Below are positions 1 to 4,782 of a stretch of 5,231 nucleotides of DNA, in pieces; position 1 is the stretch's first letter; each line of letters opens with the position of its first letter. The translations under genes were made by a program, and so were the position numbers. The DNA comes from Aquimonas sp044344935 (lineage in GTDB: Bacteria; Pseudomonadota; Gammaproteobacteria; Xanthomonadales; Xanthomonadaceae), in contig JBIJCA010000306.1 of assembly GCA_044344935.1 (NCBI GenBank), positions 1 through 5,231 on the forward strand, given 5' to 3'. The notes below the pieces were generated by a model. That model saw nothing but the letters and a program-made list of their open reading frames with translations. It did not search any database and was not told where the DNA came from.

Positions 1-369
1 GCTCTGCCCGAAGCGGCGCATCAGTGCGTGTGCCGCCTCCAGCGAAAGACCCGGCACCATCAGGCTGGGCTCATGATGTGCACCCACCTGCGCGCGTCCG
101 ACTGCGACCAGGGCCGGCAGCCCGAGGTCTTCGATCGCGTGCTCAAGCGTGCGCTGGGCCTCCCGGTTCTCAGCTTCAGGCCGGGACTCGCTGCGCGGAT
201 TCCAGGCAGTGATGAAGGCCGCGGCCGCATAGCCCTGGGAGCGCAGCCAGTGGCTCAGCGTCTCGCAGGGTTCATCGATTCGCAGCCTGCAGACCAGATG
301 CGCATCCTCCACGCCGTAGTCGGTGGCGCGGTAGAGCGACTCGAAGCGCGCGCGCAGGTCCGGGTTCAT
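1..369 (-). CDS. DUF3293 domain-containing protein (3' end beyond the window)
   Basis: The reverse strand reads open from an ATG at 369 to the window edge, giving 123 residues with no stop. The product matches what I recall of the DUF3293 family: an early SLYRATDYGV stretch (residues 11-20), the hallmark FITAWNPRSE (52-61), an Asn-containing helix start (N68), EPSLMV (100-105), and an A-x-x-L-M-R-R-FGQ ending (113-122). Family members are usually about 130-150 residues, so probably only the last few residues are missing. The frame stays open upstream of 369 without a better start; a TTG at 405 is possible but has no Shine-Dalgarno, and neither does the ATG. It lies 64 bp after the PLP-enzyme gene on the same strand and may be co-transcribed with it. 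The biochemical role of the family is unknown; it looks like a soluble cytoplasmic protein with no signal peptide. Confidence 0.82.
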   Translation of the reverse strand, partial: MNPDLRARFESLYRATDYGVEDAHLVCRLRIDEPCETLSHWLRSQGYAAAAFITAWNPRSESRPEAENREAQRTLEHAIEDLGLPALVAVGRAQVGAHHEPSLMVPGLSLEAAHALMRRFGQS

Positions 370-433
370 CCGGTGCAGGTTTGCAGGCCGCGGCGTCTGA
401 GGCAAGCCGCCGCGCGAACGCGCGAACGCGATC

Positions 434-1630
434 TCATGCCGCTGCGCGCGGTTGCGGCTCCGCGATCGCCGCCGCAGCTTCCAGCCCACGCTGGAGATCG
501 GCCCACAGGTCCTCGACGTCTTCGAGGCCCACCGACAGCCGCAGCGTGCCGGGGCCGATGCCGTGCACGGCCAGCACTTCGGGTGCGACCACGCGGTGGG
601 TGAGCCCGGCTGGATGTTGGATCAGGCTGTCGACCGAACCAAGACTGACCGCGACGATATGCAGCTCCAGTGCCTGCAGGCAGGCGCTGGCGGCGGCGTG
701 ACCACCCCGCAGCTCGAAACTCATCAGGCTGCCCGGGCCACGCAGCTGGCCGCCCAGCAGATGCGCATTCTTCACCGTGCCCAAGCCCGGATAGTTCACC
801 CGCAGCACTTCAGTGTGTGCCGCCAGGCGCTCGGCCAGCACGCGTGCGCTGGCCTGTGCGGCCTCGACGCGCAGCTTCAGCGTCGGCAGGCCGCGGTGCA
901 GCAGGTAGGCGGCCAGCGGATGCAGCAGCGCACCGGTAGCTGCGCGCACCTGTCGCAGCTTCTGCGCGTGCGCCTCGCTGCAGGCGACCACGCCGGCGAT
1001 GACATCGCCGTGGCCACCCAGGAACTTGGTCGCGCTGTGCAGTACGAGCGCCGCGCCGAAGTCGGCCGGGGTCTGCAGCACCGGCGTGGCAAAGGTGGAA
1101 TCGACCAGCACCGGCACATCGCCGGCCGCGCGCACCACGGCGGCGATGTCGACCAGATCCAGATTGGGGTTGGCCGGCGTCTCGATGAAGACCAGGCCGG
1201 TGTCGACGCTGATCGCGCCGGCGATTGCATCCGCCTCGACGAAGCGCACGCGCGCGCCCAGCAGGCCCGAGCTGAGCAGGTGATCGCTGGTGCCATAGAT
1301 CGGCCGTACCGCCAGCACTTCGCGCCCCCGTGCAAACGCCAGCAGGCAGGCGCTGACCGCGGCCATGCCCGAGGCGAAACCGACTGCCGCCTCAGTGTGT
1401 TCAAGCTTCGCCATCGCCTGCTCGAAGCGCGCCACGGTCGGGTTGAACAGACGCGCATAGATCGGGTTCGCCGCGCTGGCGGCGCCGCCGACCAGGGCAT
1501 CGAAACTGGCCGTGCCCGTAGCGAGATCAGTGATCGGATAGGTGGTCGACAGATCGATGGGCAGGGCGTGCACACCGAGCGCGCCCAGGTCATCGCGGCC
1601 GGCGTGGACGAGGTCGGTGGCAAGCTTCAT
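434..1630 (-). CDS. PLP-dependent trans-sulfuration (Cys/Met metabolism) family enzyme
   Basis: This 398-residue protein is a full-length member of the cystathionine gamma-synthase / gamma-lyase / beta-lyase family, cytoplasmic and probably tetrameric. The PLP-binding lysine is K202 in HSATKFLGGHGD, flanked by S199 and T201. Other family landmarks are YAR (58-60, phosphate contact from the partner subunit), SGMA (87-90), Y112 (ring stacking), D177 in VDSTFATP (pyridine nitrogen), S329 in SLGSVDSLIQHPA, and R364 in GTLRLSVGLED (substrate carboxylate). The residue after Y112-G113 is Thr, where methionine gamma-lyases have their characteristic Cys, and the Lys-Asp pair of those lyases is replaced by Arg-Ala near 229-230. 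The exact reaction (elimination or replacement on Cys, Met or homoserine derivatives) therefore cannot be assigned. The start at 1630 is preceded by AAGG seven bases upstream (1638-1641). The frame stays open further upstream, but the family N-terminus (LATDLVHAGRDD) begins here. It is divergent from an Lrp-type regulator that probably controls it. Confidence 0.93.
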   Translation of the reverse strand: MKLATDLVHAGRDDLGALGVHALPIDLSTTYPITDLATGTASFDALVGGAASAANPIYARLFNPTVARFEQAMAKLEHTEAAVGFASGMAAVSACLLAFARGREVLAVRPIYGTSDHLLSSGLLGARVRFVEADAIAGAISVDTGLVFIETPANPNLDLVDIAAVVRAAGDVPVLVDSTFATPVLQTPADFGAALVLHSATKFLGGHGDVIAGVVACSEAHAQKLRQVRAATGALLHPLAAYLLHRGLPTLKLRVEAAQASARVLAERLAAHTEVLRVNYPGLGTVKNAHLLGGQLRGPGSLMSFELRGGHAAASACLQALELHIVAVSLGSVDSLIQHPAGLTHRVVAPEVLAVHGIGPGTLRLSVGLEDVEDLWADLQRGLEAAAAIAEPQPRAAA

Positions 1631-1732
1631 GGCGGCGCCTTGATTCGGGAGTGAGGCCGAAACTCTGGCGTATCGGGCAGTCCTCAGCGCATGCTCCGAA
1701 CAGAATTTCGCGAGCGCGCCCTCATCCGCCCC
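1631..1732. promoter_or_regulatory. divergent control region between PLP-enzyme and Lrp-type regulator genes
   Basis: This short gap between two divergent starts must hold at least the enzyme promoter and probably an operator for the regulator. A relatively AT-rich patch at 1697-1710 has CGAA and TTCG arms around six bases, a weak candidate for a binding half-site pair. No convincing -35/-10 pair was seen on either strand. If the regulator starts at 1691 rather than 1733, this patch would lie within its coding sequence. The role is inferred from the arrangement, not from a recognised motif. Confidence 0.35.
1638..1641 (-). promoter_or_regulatory. ribosome binding site of the PLP-enzyme gene
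   Basis: AAGG on the reverse strand sits seven bases before the ATG at 1630. It decides that start against the open in-frame extension that runs upstream under the divergent regulator gene. Confidence 0.6.
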
Positions 1733-2203
1733 ATGGACCGAATCGACGTCGAACTCCTGCGCCTGCTGCGCAACAACGCGCGGCTGCCCAACAAGACCCT
1801 CGCCGAGAAGGTCGGCGTGGCGCCTTCGACCGCGCTGGAACGCATACGAAGACTGCGCGAGTCGGGCGTGATCGAGGGCTACCACGCCGAGTTCGAGCCG
1901 CGCGCGGTGGGCATCGGCCTTCAGGCGATGGTGGCGGTGCGGCTGGCGCGGCATTCGCGCGAGCTGCTGGACGGCTTCCGCGCACACCTGCTGCAGCTGC
2001 CGGAAGTGCTGGCCTTCTACCACGTGGCCGGCGCCAACGACTTCCAGGTGCACGTGGCCGTGCGCGACTCTGACCACCTGCGTGATTTCGCGCTTGATGC
2101 CTTCACTCGCCGACCCGAGGTCGCCCACATCGAAACTTCGCTGATCTTCGAATTCCGCCGCAGCCCGGAGATGCCGATCTATGTCGAACAGCGCGAGGAC
2201 TGA
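1733..2203 (+). CDS. Lrp/AsnC-family transcriptional regulator
   Basis: The 156-residue product is a typical Lrp/AsnC protein. An N-terminal winged helix-turn-helix spans about residues 1-50: MDRIDVELLRLLRNNARLPN, then LAEKVGVAPSTALERIRRLRESGVIEGY. A RAM/ligand-binding domain covers about 60-145 (AMVAVRL, VLAFYHVAGANDFQVHVAVRD, VAHIETSLIFEF). The GANDFQ segment corresponds to the G-x-x-D-Y/F loop that in the family shapes the amino acid site. The protein presumably forms dimers/octamers and responds to an amino acid. ATG 1733 gives the family N-terminus; an in-frame ATG at 1691 would add 14 residues (170 aa). Neither has a clear Shine-Dalgarno, so the start is uncertain. The gene is divergent from the PLP enzyme, so regulation of that enzyme is likely. 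Its last 23 bases overlap the start of a membrane-protein gene fragment in another frame. A second, truncated copy of its 3' end lies at 3889-3963. Confidence 0.93.
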   Translation: MDRIDVELLRLLRNNARLPNKTLAEKVGVAPSTALERIRRLRESGVIEGYHAEFEPRAVGIGLQAMVAVRLARHSRELLDGFRAHLLQLPEVLAFYHVAGANDFQVHVAVRDSDHLRDFALDAFTRRPEVAHIETSLIFEFRRSPEMPIYVEQRED

Positions 2204-2290
2204 GACCCTTGCCGCGGCAGCCGAGGCGCCTGCGCTGCGGGCGCTGTCGACCCTTCCCGATGCGTACACCGCAGGCGTGTACGCGATCAG
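2181..2290 (+). pseudogene. 5' fragment of the downstream membrane-protein gene
   Basis: The ATG at 2181 lies inside the 3' end of the regulator gene, as the start at 3941 lies inside the regulator remnant. The first ~35 codons encode a close relative of the protein starting at 3941: both begin MSNS, then share TE, AP, LRALS, LPDA, TA and V in register (about 20 of 36 residues). After roughly 2282 the similarity stops, exactly where the other protein enters its first membrane segment, and the frame continues as Arg/Pro-rich sequence with no hydrophobic helix to a TGA at 2397-2399. I call it a gene fragment left by a rearrangement. It could still be translated as a 72-residue chimeric peptide whose stop overlaps the next start (ATGA at 2396). 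Confidence 0.7.
2262..2284. repeat. perfect 8-bp inverted repeat at the left homology breakpoint
   Basis: GCGTACAC (2262-2269) and GTGTACGC (2277-2284) are exact inverted copies separated by seven bases. The corresponding bases in the second copy (near 4022-4044) do not form this palindrome, so it arose or was kept only here. No T-run follows, so it is not a classical intrinsic terminator. It might be a protein-binding site or a scar of the rearrangement. Confidence 0.5.
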
Positions 2291-2315
2291 ACGGGGCCCT
2301 GATGGACGCGCGGAC

Positions 2316-2334
2316 GTGGTCCACTTCGGACCAC
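2316..2334. repeat. perfect 7-bp inverted repeat before the lipoprotein promoter
   Basis: GTGGTCC (2316-2322) and GGACCAC (2328-2334) pair exactly around a five-base centre. The repeat ends two bases before a TTGACA hexamer at 2337, a suitable place for an operator. As an RNA it would be a short hairpin without a T-run, so a weak terminator of the regulator transcript is the alternative. Confidence 0.5.
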
Positions 2335-2336
2335 CA

Positions 2337-2365
2337 TTGACAAGCCCACGCCGGATGCGGAGAGT
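2337..2365 (+). promoter_or_regulatory. candidate sigma-70 promoter for the lipoprotein / DUF2846 genes
   Basis: A perfect -35 consensus, TTGACA, is at 2337-2342. Seventeen bases later GAGAGT (2360-2365) matches the -10 consensus at only three of six positions, although it keeps the A at position two and the T at position six. The lipoprotein start is 31 bases further on, a reasonable leader. The exact -35 in such GC-rich DNA is notable; the poor -10 keeps confidence modest. Confidence 0.4.
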
Positions 2366-2395
2366 CGCGCGCTTTGCGCTTGTGGGAATCCGGAA

Positions 2396-3046
2396 ATGAA
2401 GTTTTCTTGTGTGTCTGCGGCGCTGATCGCGCTGTTCCTGTTGGCCGGATGCGCCGCGAATCCGCCTGCGACTCGCCCCGCTACGGCCTCCGTCGAGCCC
2501 GCTCCCCTCAGCCAGGTCCCGACGCCACCCGCCGCGCCGCCGCTACCGATGGGCGCGAGCCAGCTTGTGCCTGCCGGCAGCGTGCTCGAAGTCGCCATCC
2601 AGGCCGAGATCAACACCCGGGTCGCAAAGGCCACGGACCACTTTCCCATCACTGTGGCGCGCGGCCTCGAATTGGGCGGCTACACGGTGATCCCTGCGGG
2701 TGCGCCCGGCCACGGTGAAATCGTCCACGCGCAACGCAGCGGCAGCTTCGGCAAGCCTGCCGAGTTGCTTCTGGCGGTTCGTTGGATCGAGGTGAACGGG
2801 CAGCGGATCGAGATGCGCCACTTCCGCCCGCACACGGGCAAGGACAAGACCACCACTGCGGGCAACCTGACCATGGTGCCTGTGGCCGGTCTGTTTTCGC
2901 CGTTCATCCGCGGCGGCGAGATCGTGCTCCCGGTGGGCACGGTTGCTATTGCCCAGGTGCGGGCAGACACCCACGTCGAGGGCTCCGCGGCACCCACCGA
3001 TGCACACACAGAACTCTCACCCGCAGCCGAGATCAGCGAACCATGA
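2396..3046 (+). CDS. putative outer-membrane lipoprotein of unknown function
   Basis: The 216-residue product starts with a short lipoprotein signal peptide: a hydrophobic stretch 7-16, then the lipobox LAGC with the lipidated Cys at 19. Ala follows the Cys, so the Lol system would send it to the outer membrane. A Pro/Ala-rich linker occupies about 22-53. The remainder (54-192) is a beta-rich domain with repeated Val/Ile-Pro-Ala-Gly-type turns: LVPAGSVLEV (57-66), VIPAGAPGHGEIV (98-110), FGKPAELLLAVRWIEVNGQRI (118-138) and EIVLPVGTVAIAQV (175-188). This pattern is familiar from exported hypothetical proteins, but I cannot assign a named family or a function. GGGAA at 2384-2388, seven bases upstream, supports the start. 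Its stop overlaps the next start as ATGA, so the two are translationally coupled and probably work in the same compartment. Confidence 0.85.
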   Translation: MKFSCVSAALIALFLLAGCAANPPATRPATASVEPAPLSQVPTPPAAPPLPMGASQLVPAGSVLEVAIQAEINTRVAKATDHFPITVARGLELGGYTVIPAGAPGHGEIVHAQRSGSFGKPAELLLAVRWIEVNGQRIEMRHFRPHTGKDKTTTAGNLTMVPVAGLFSPFIRGGEIVLPVGTVAIAQVRADTHVEGSAAPTDAHTELSPAAEISEP

Positions 3047-3519
3047 ATCCAATCCTTCGTTTTGCCCTTGTTGCCTTCTTCTCCTCCGCACTCTGCATCG
3101 GGGGCGCTCCGGCGGCCCAGGCACAGGATGAAAGCGCCGATGCCGCCAGCAGCCTGAGTCCGGCCATTACCGGAGTCGTGGGCACCCCGGAGCCCGGCAA
3201 GGCGCTGGTGGTGTTCTATCGCAAGAAGGCTTTTCGCGGTGCCGGCGTACGCTACAAGGTGCGCGAGAACGACGTCGAACTGGGCAAACTCTCGAGTGGC
3301 ACCTGGTTCGCACTGCAGGTTGAACCGGGCCCGCATACCTACGTCGTGCACTCGGAAGCGCGTGACGTGACGACGATCGAGTTCGAGGCCGGGGAGACGT
3401 ACTTCATTGCAGGCACGGTGACCTTTGGGGTATTCGCCGGCCGTCCGAACCTGACGCCCTCCAATGCCGAGGAGTTCGAGGCCGAATTGGCCAAGCTCAA
3501 GCCCGCCAAACCGCTGTGA
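3043..3519 (+). CDS. exported DUF2846-like protein
   Basis: This 158-residue protein has a Sec signal peptide: a hydrophobic core at about 7-22, and a likely cleavage after AQA at residue 27. The mature part resembles DUF2846 as I know it. PGKALVVFYRKK (51-62) is the family's opening strand and Arg, followed by YKVRENDVELGKLSSGTWF (71-89), VEPGPHTYVVHSE (93-105, the conserved Pro-Gly-x-His turn) and EFEAGETYFIAGTV (113-126). A charged tail (NAEEFEAELAKLKPAK) closes it. There is no lipobox, so the protein should be periplasmic or secreted. DUF2846 has no established function; members occur as small envelope proteins. It starts inside the stop of the lipoprotein gene (ATGA at 3043-3046), so the two form an operon. 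It is the last gene before the hairpin-rich gap. Confidence 0.83.
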   Translation: MNPILRFALVAFFSSALCIGGAPAAQAQDESADAASSLSPAITGVVGTPEPGKALVVFYRKKAFRGAGVRYKVRENDVELGKLSSGTWFALQVEPGPHTYVVHSEARDVTTIEFEAGETYFIAGTVTFGVFAGRPNLTPSNAEEFEAELAKLKPAKPL

Positions 3520-3888
3520 TCCGGGCCCGCTTTGGGCGCGCGACGCCCTGAGTGCGGCCACCCGTGATGACCCCGCTTGCGGCTCCGGCGTGCGTTCGAG
3601 CCCTCGGCGCCTGGCCCGCCCTTCGGCGCGACAGGCGCGGTGCTTCGGCGGTGCCAGCCGCAGGCGGATCTTGATCGGCCGCAGCACAGTACGACACAGC
3701 TGAGCGGATCGGGCCCGCACACCCAGAAGCCCTCGAAGGCGAGAATCGTGGTCAAGGTGTCGACGTTGTCGCGCCAGCGGGCTGGCGTTCGCGCCCATCG
3801 CGGAAGGGCTTCCGCGCCCAACCGCCGCCGGAAGCGCGCTTCCTCTACCAGGCGGCCGGCCGCCGACATCCGCCGCGCCAAGCACCGA
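3520..3888. other. gene-free stretch, rich in inverted repeats
   Basis: No convincing gene is present on either strand. The open frames here have Arg/Pro/Ser-biased compositions typical of shadows in GC-rich DNA. A short hairpin (GGGCG 3534-3538 with CGCCC 3544-3548) follows the DUF2846-like gene but lacks a T-run, so termination is uncertain. A longer imperfect structure pairs GCGCCTG (3607-3613) with CAGGCGC (3632-3638) around an inner CGCC/GGCG hairpin. The right end carries the REP-like cluster listed separately. Confidence 0.55.
3771..3848 (-). repeat. REP-like cluster of three perfect inverted repeats
   Basis: Three exact inverted repeats lie within 72 bases: CGCCAGC-GG-GCTGGCG (3772-3787), CGCGGAAG-GG-CTTCCGCG (3799-3816), and the uninterrupted 14-base palindrome GGAAGCGCGCTTCC (3830-3843). 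A small GGCG-TTCG-CGCC hairpin (3784-3795) overlaps the edge of the first. Read on the reverse strand the cluster opens with GTAG (3848-3845) two bases before the first palindrome, which is the head described for REP elements mobilised by RAYT (REP-associated tyrosine) transposases in pseudomonads and xanthomonads. The REP assignment is inference; the inverted repeats are directly visible. It ends about 40 bases before the duplicated regulator tail begins. Confidence 0.55.
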
Positions 3889-3963
3889 GTCGAAACTTTG
3901 CTGATCTTCGAGATCCGCCGCAGCCCTGATAGGCCGAGCCATGTCGAACAGCACCAGCACTGA
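3889..3963 (+). pseudogene. remnant of a second Lrp/AsnC regulator gene (last 24 codons)
   Basis: The frame ending in TGA at 3961-3963 reads VETLLIFEIRRSPDRPSHVE then QHQH. It aligns without gaps to the C-terminus of the regulator ending at 2203, which reads IETSLIFEFRRSPEMPIYVE then QRED. By hand count about 63 of 74 bases match. Upstream of about 3885 the frame has no regulator-like sequence, so neither the DNA-binding domain nor most of the ligand domain is present. Its end overlaps the start of the membrane-protein gene by 23 bases, exactly as in the left copy. It is non-functional as a regulator. Confidence 0.75.
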
Positions 3964-4609
3964 AGGCCACCCGGTGACACCCAAGGCGCCGCTGCTGCGC
4001 GCGCTGTCGGCGCTGCCCGACGCGATCACCGCCAGCGTGTTCCTCGTGCTGTGGGTGGCGCCCTTCGCCTTCGGCGAATCCGGCGTACGCAACGGCATGC
4101 TGCTGATGCTCGTCGAGTTCATCCTGATCCACGCCACCGCGATGATGGGCGCGACGGTCGAGGAACGCACAGGCCGCGTCGCCAAGATCCGCGTACTGCT
4201 CGGCTTCGGCCTGCTCTACGCGCTGTTCATCGGCGCGTTCGCGTTCGCCTTCCGCGAGTGGTGGCCGGTGTACGCCTTCCTGTGGCTGCTGCTGGCCAAA
4301 CTGATGCGACTTTTCACCGCCGCCGACAGCGACGAGGCGCGCTGGCAGCGCCACTCCGACTGGGCCCTGACCTGCATGCTCTACCTCGGCGGCGTGTTCG
4401 CCACCCTGTTCCTGCCGCTGCCGCGGCTTGGCATCACCCGCGAGATCCAGCCGCAGCTCGGCATCGAAGGTGGCGGCGAGTGGGTGGACAACCCGCACAT
4501 CGTGATCGCCTTCGGCGCGCTCTATTTCGGCGCCCTCGCCTGGGCGCGCTGGCGGGACTTCCGCTTTCCGCGGGCGCATCTGCCGAATCTGAAGAAGCCG
4601 CCGGTCTGA
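3941..4609 (+). CDS. six-helix integral membrane protein of unknown function
   Basis: The 222-residue product has six likely membrane helices, at about 29-46, 52-72, 84-104, 107-125, 141-161 and 186-203, after a polar N-terminus of about 25 residues. Notable polar residues in or near the helices are E59 and H64 (EFILIHATAMMG), which could line a site. A cytoplasm-like basic/acidic loop (127-140) and a Gly-rich extramembrane loop (163-184) separate helices 4-5 and 5-6. I do not recognise the family. The ATG at 3941 is the counterpart of the ATG at 2181 and lies within the regulator remnant; only a weak TAGG precedes it. Its original promoter was probably that of the regulator gene, now about 2.2 kb away, so expression must come from read-through or from the preceding gap. 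The truncated twin at 2181 shows that the locus was rearranged. Confidence 0.85.
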   Translation: MSNSTSTEGHPVTPKAPLLRALSALPDAITASVFLVLWVAPFAFGESGVRNGMLLMLVEFILIHATAMMGATVEERTGRVAKIRVLLGFGLLYALFIGAFAFAFREWWPVYAFLWLLLAKLMRLFTAADSDEARWQRHSDWALTCMLYLGGVFATLFLPLPRLGITREIQPQLGIEGGGEWVDNPHIVIAFGALYFGALAWARWRDFRFPRAHLPNLKKPPV

Positions 4610-4782
4610 ACGCCGGCGCCAGCTGCCGGGGCAGGGCGAAGCGCGAAGCGAGGTCGCCGCAGGCCGCTCCAGAGGCAGTTTTCGGCACGAATCAGAGGAA
4701 ATCAGCGACTTTCAGGCCTGCGTAAGGACGCCGACCGGAGAACACCAGCAGCCTGTAGGCCTGCACTTCCGGAAAACGTCTC
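4610..4782. other. intergenic gap, weak hairpin
   Basis: This holds no gene. A five-base-pair inverted repeat (CCGGC 4613-4617, GCCGG 4625-4629) follows the membrane-protein stop but has no T-run, so it is at best a weak terminator. The octamer AGGCCTGC occurs twice, about 40 bases apart, near 4716 and 4756. No confident promoter was seen for the following gene. Confidence 0.35.

Noticed and set aside
413..428. Tandem 8-base repeat CGCGAACG x2
   Set aside because: Two short copies in GC-rich sequence; easily chance.
434..437. ATGA start/stop overlap at the end of the PLP-enzyme gene suggesting a coupled gene
   Set aside because: The frame from that ATG stops after 23 codons; the DUF3293-type frame is different and starts at 369.
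452..1654. 400-codon open frame antisense to the PLP-enzyme gene
   Set aside because: Gln/Arg/Ala-biased composition with no domain; it is a shadow of the real gene in GC-rich DNA.
1631..2269. In-frame upstream extension of the PLP enzyme to a 611-residue protein
   Set aside because: The extension lies antisense to the regulator gene, has low-complexity composition, and the family N-terminus with a good ribosome site begins at 1630.
3534..3548. Intrinsic terminator after the DUF2846-like gene
   Set aside because: Only a five-pair stem and no following T-run; noted within the gap entry instead.
3577..3888. Upstream part of the frame ending at 3963 as a longer regulator remnant
   Set aside because: No residue pattern of an Lrp protein is visible before about VETLLIF; a short TRRP match further up is too small and out of register.
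2204..3940. Insertion sequence or transposon as the cause of the split
   Set aside because: No transposase, no matching terminal inverted repeats at 2290 and 3885, and the flanking repeat (about 155 bp, diverged) is far too long for a target-site duplication.
2680..4185. Long reverse-strand open frame across the middle region
   Set aside because: It spans three real plus-strand genes and the hairpin cluster and shows no recognisable domain. Its internal resemblance to another reverse frame near 2100-2270 merely reflects the duplicated junction read backwards.
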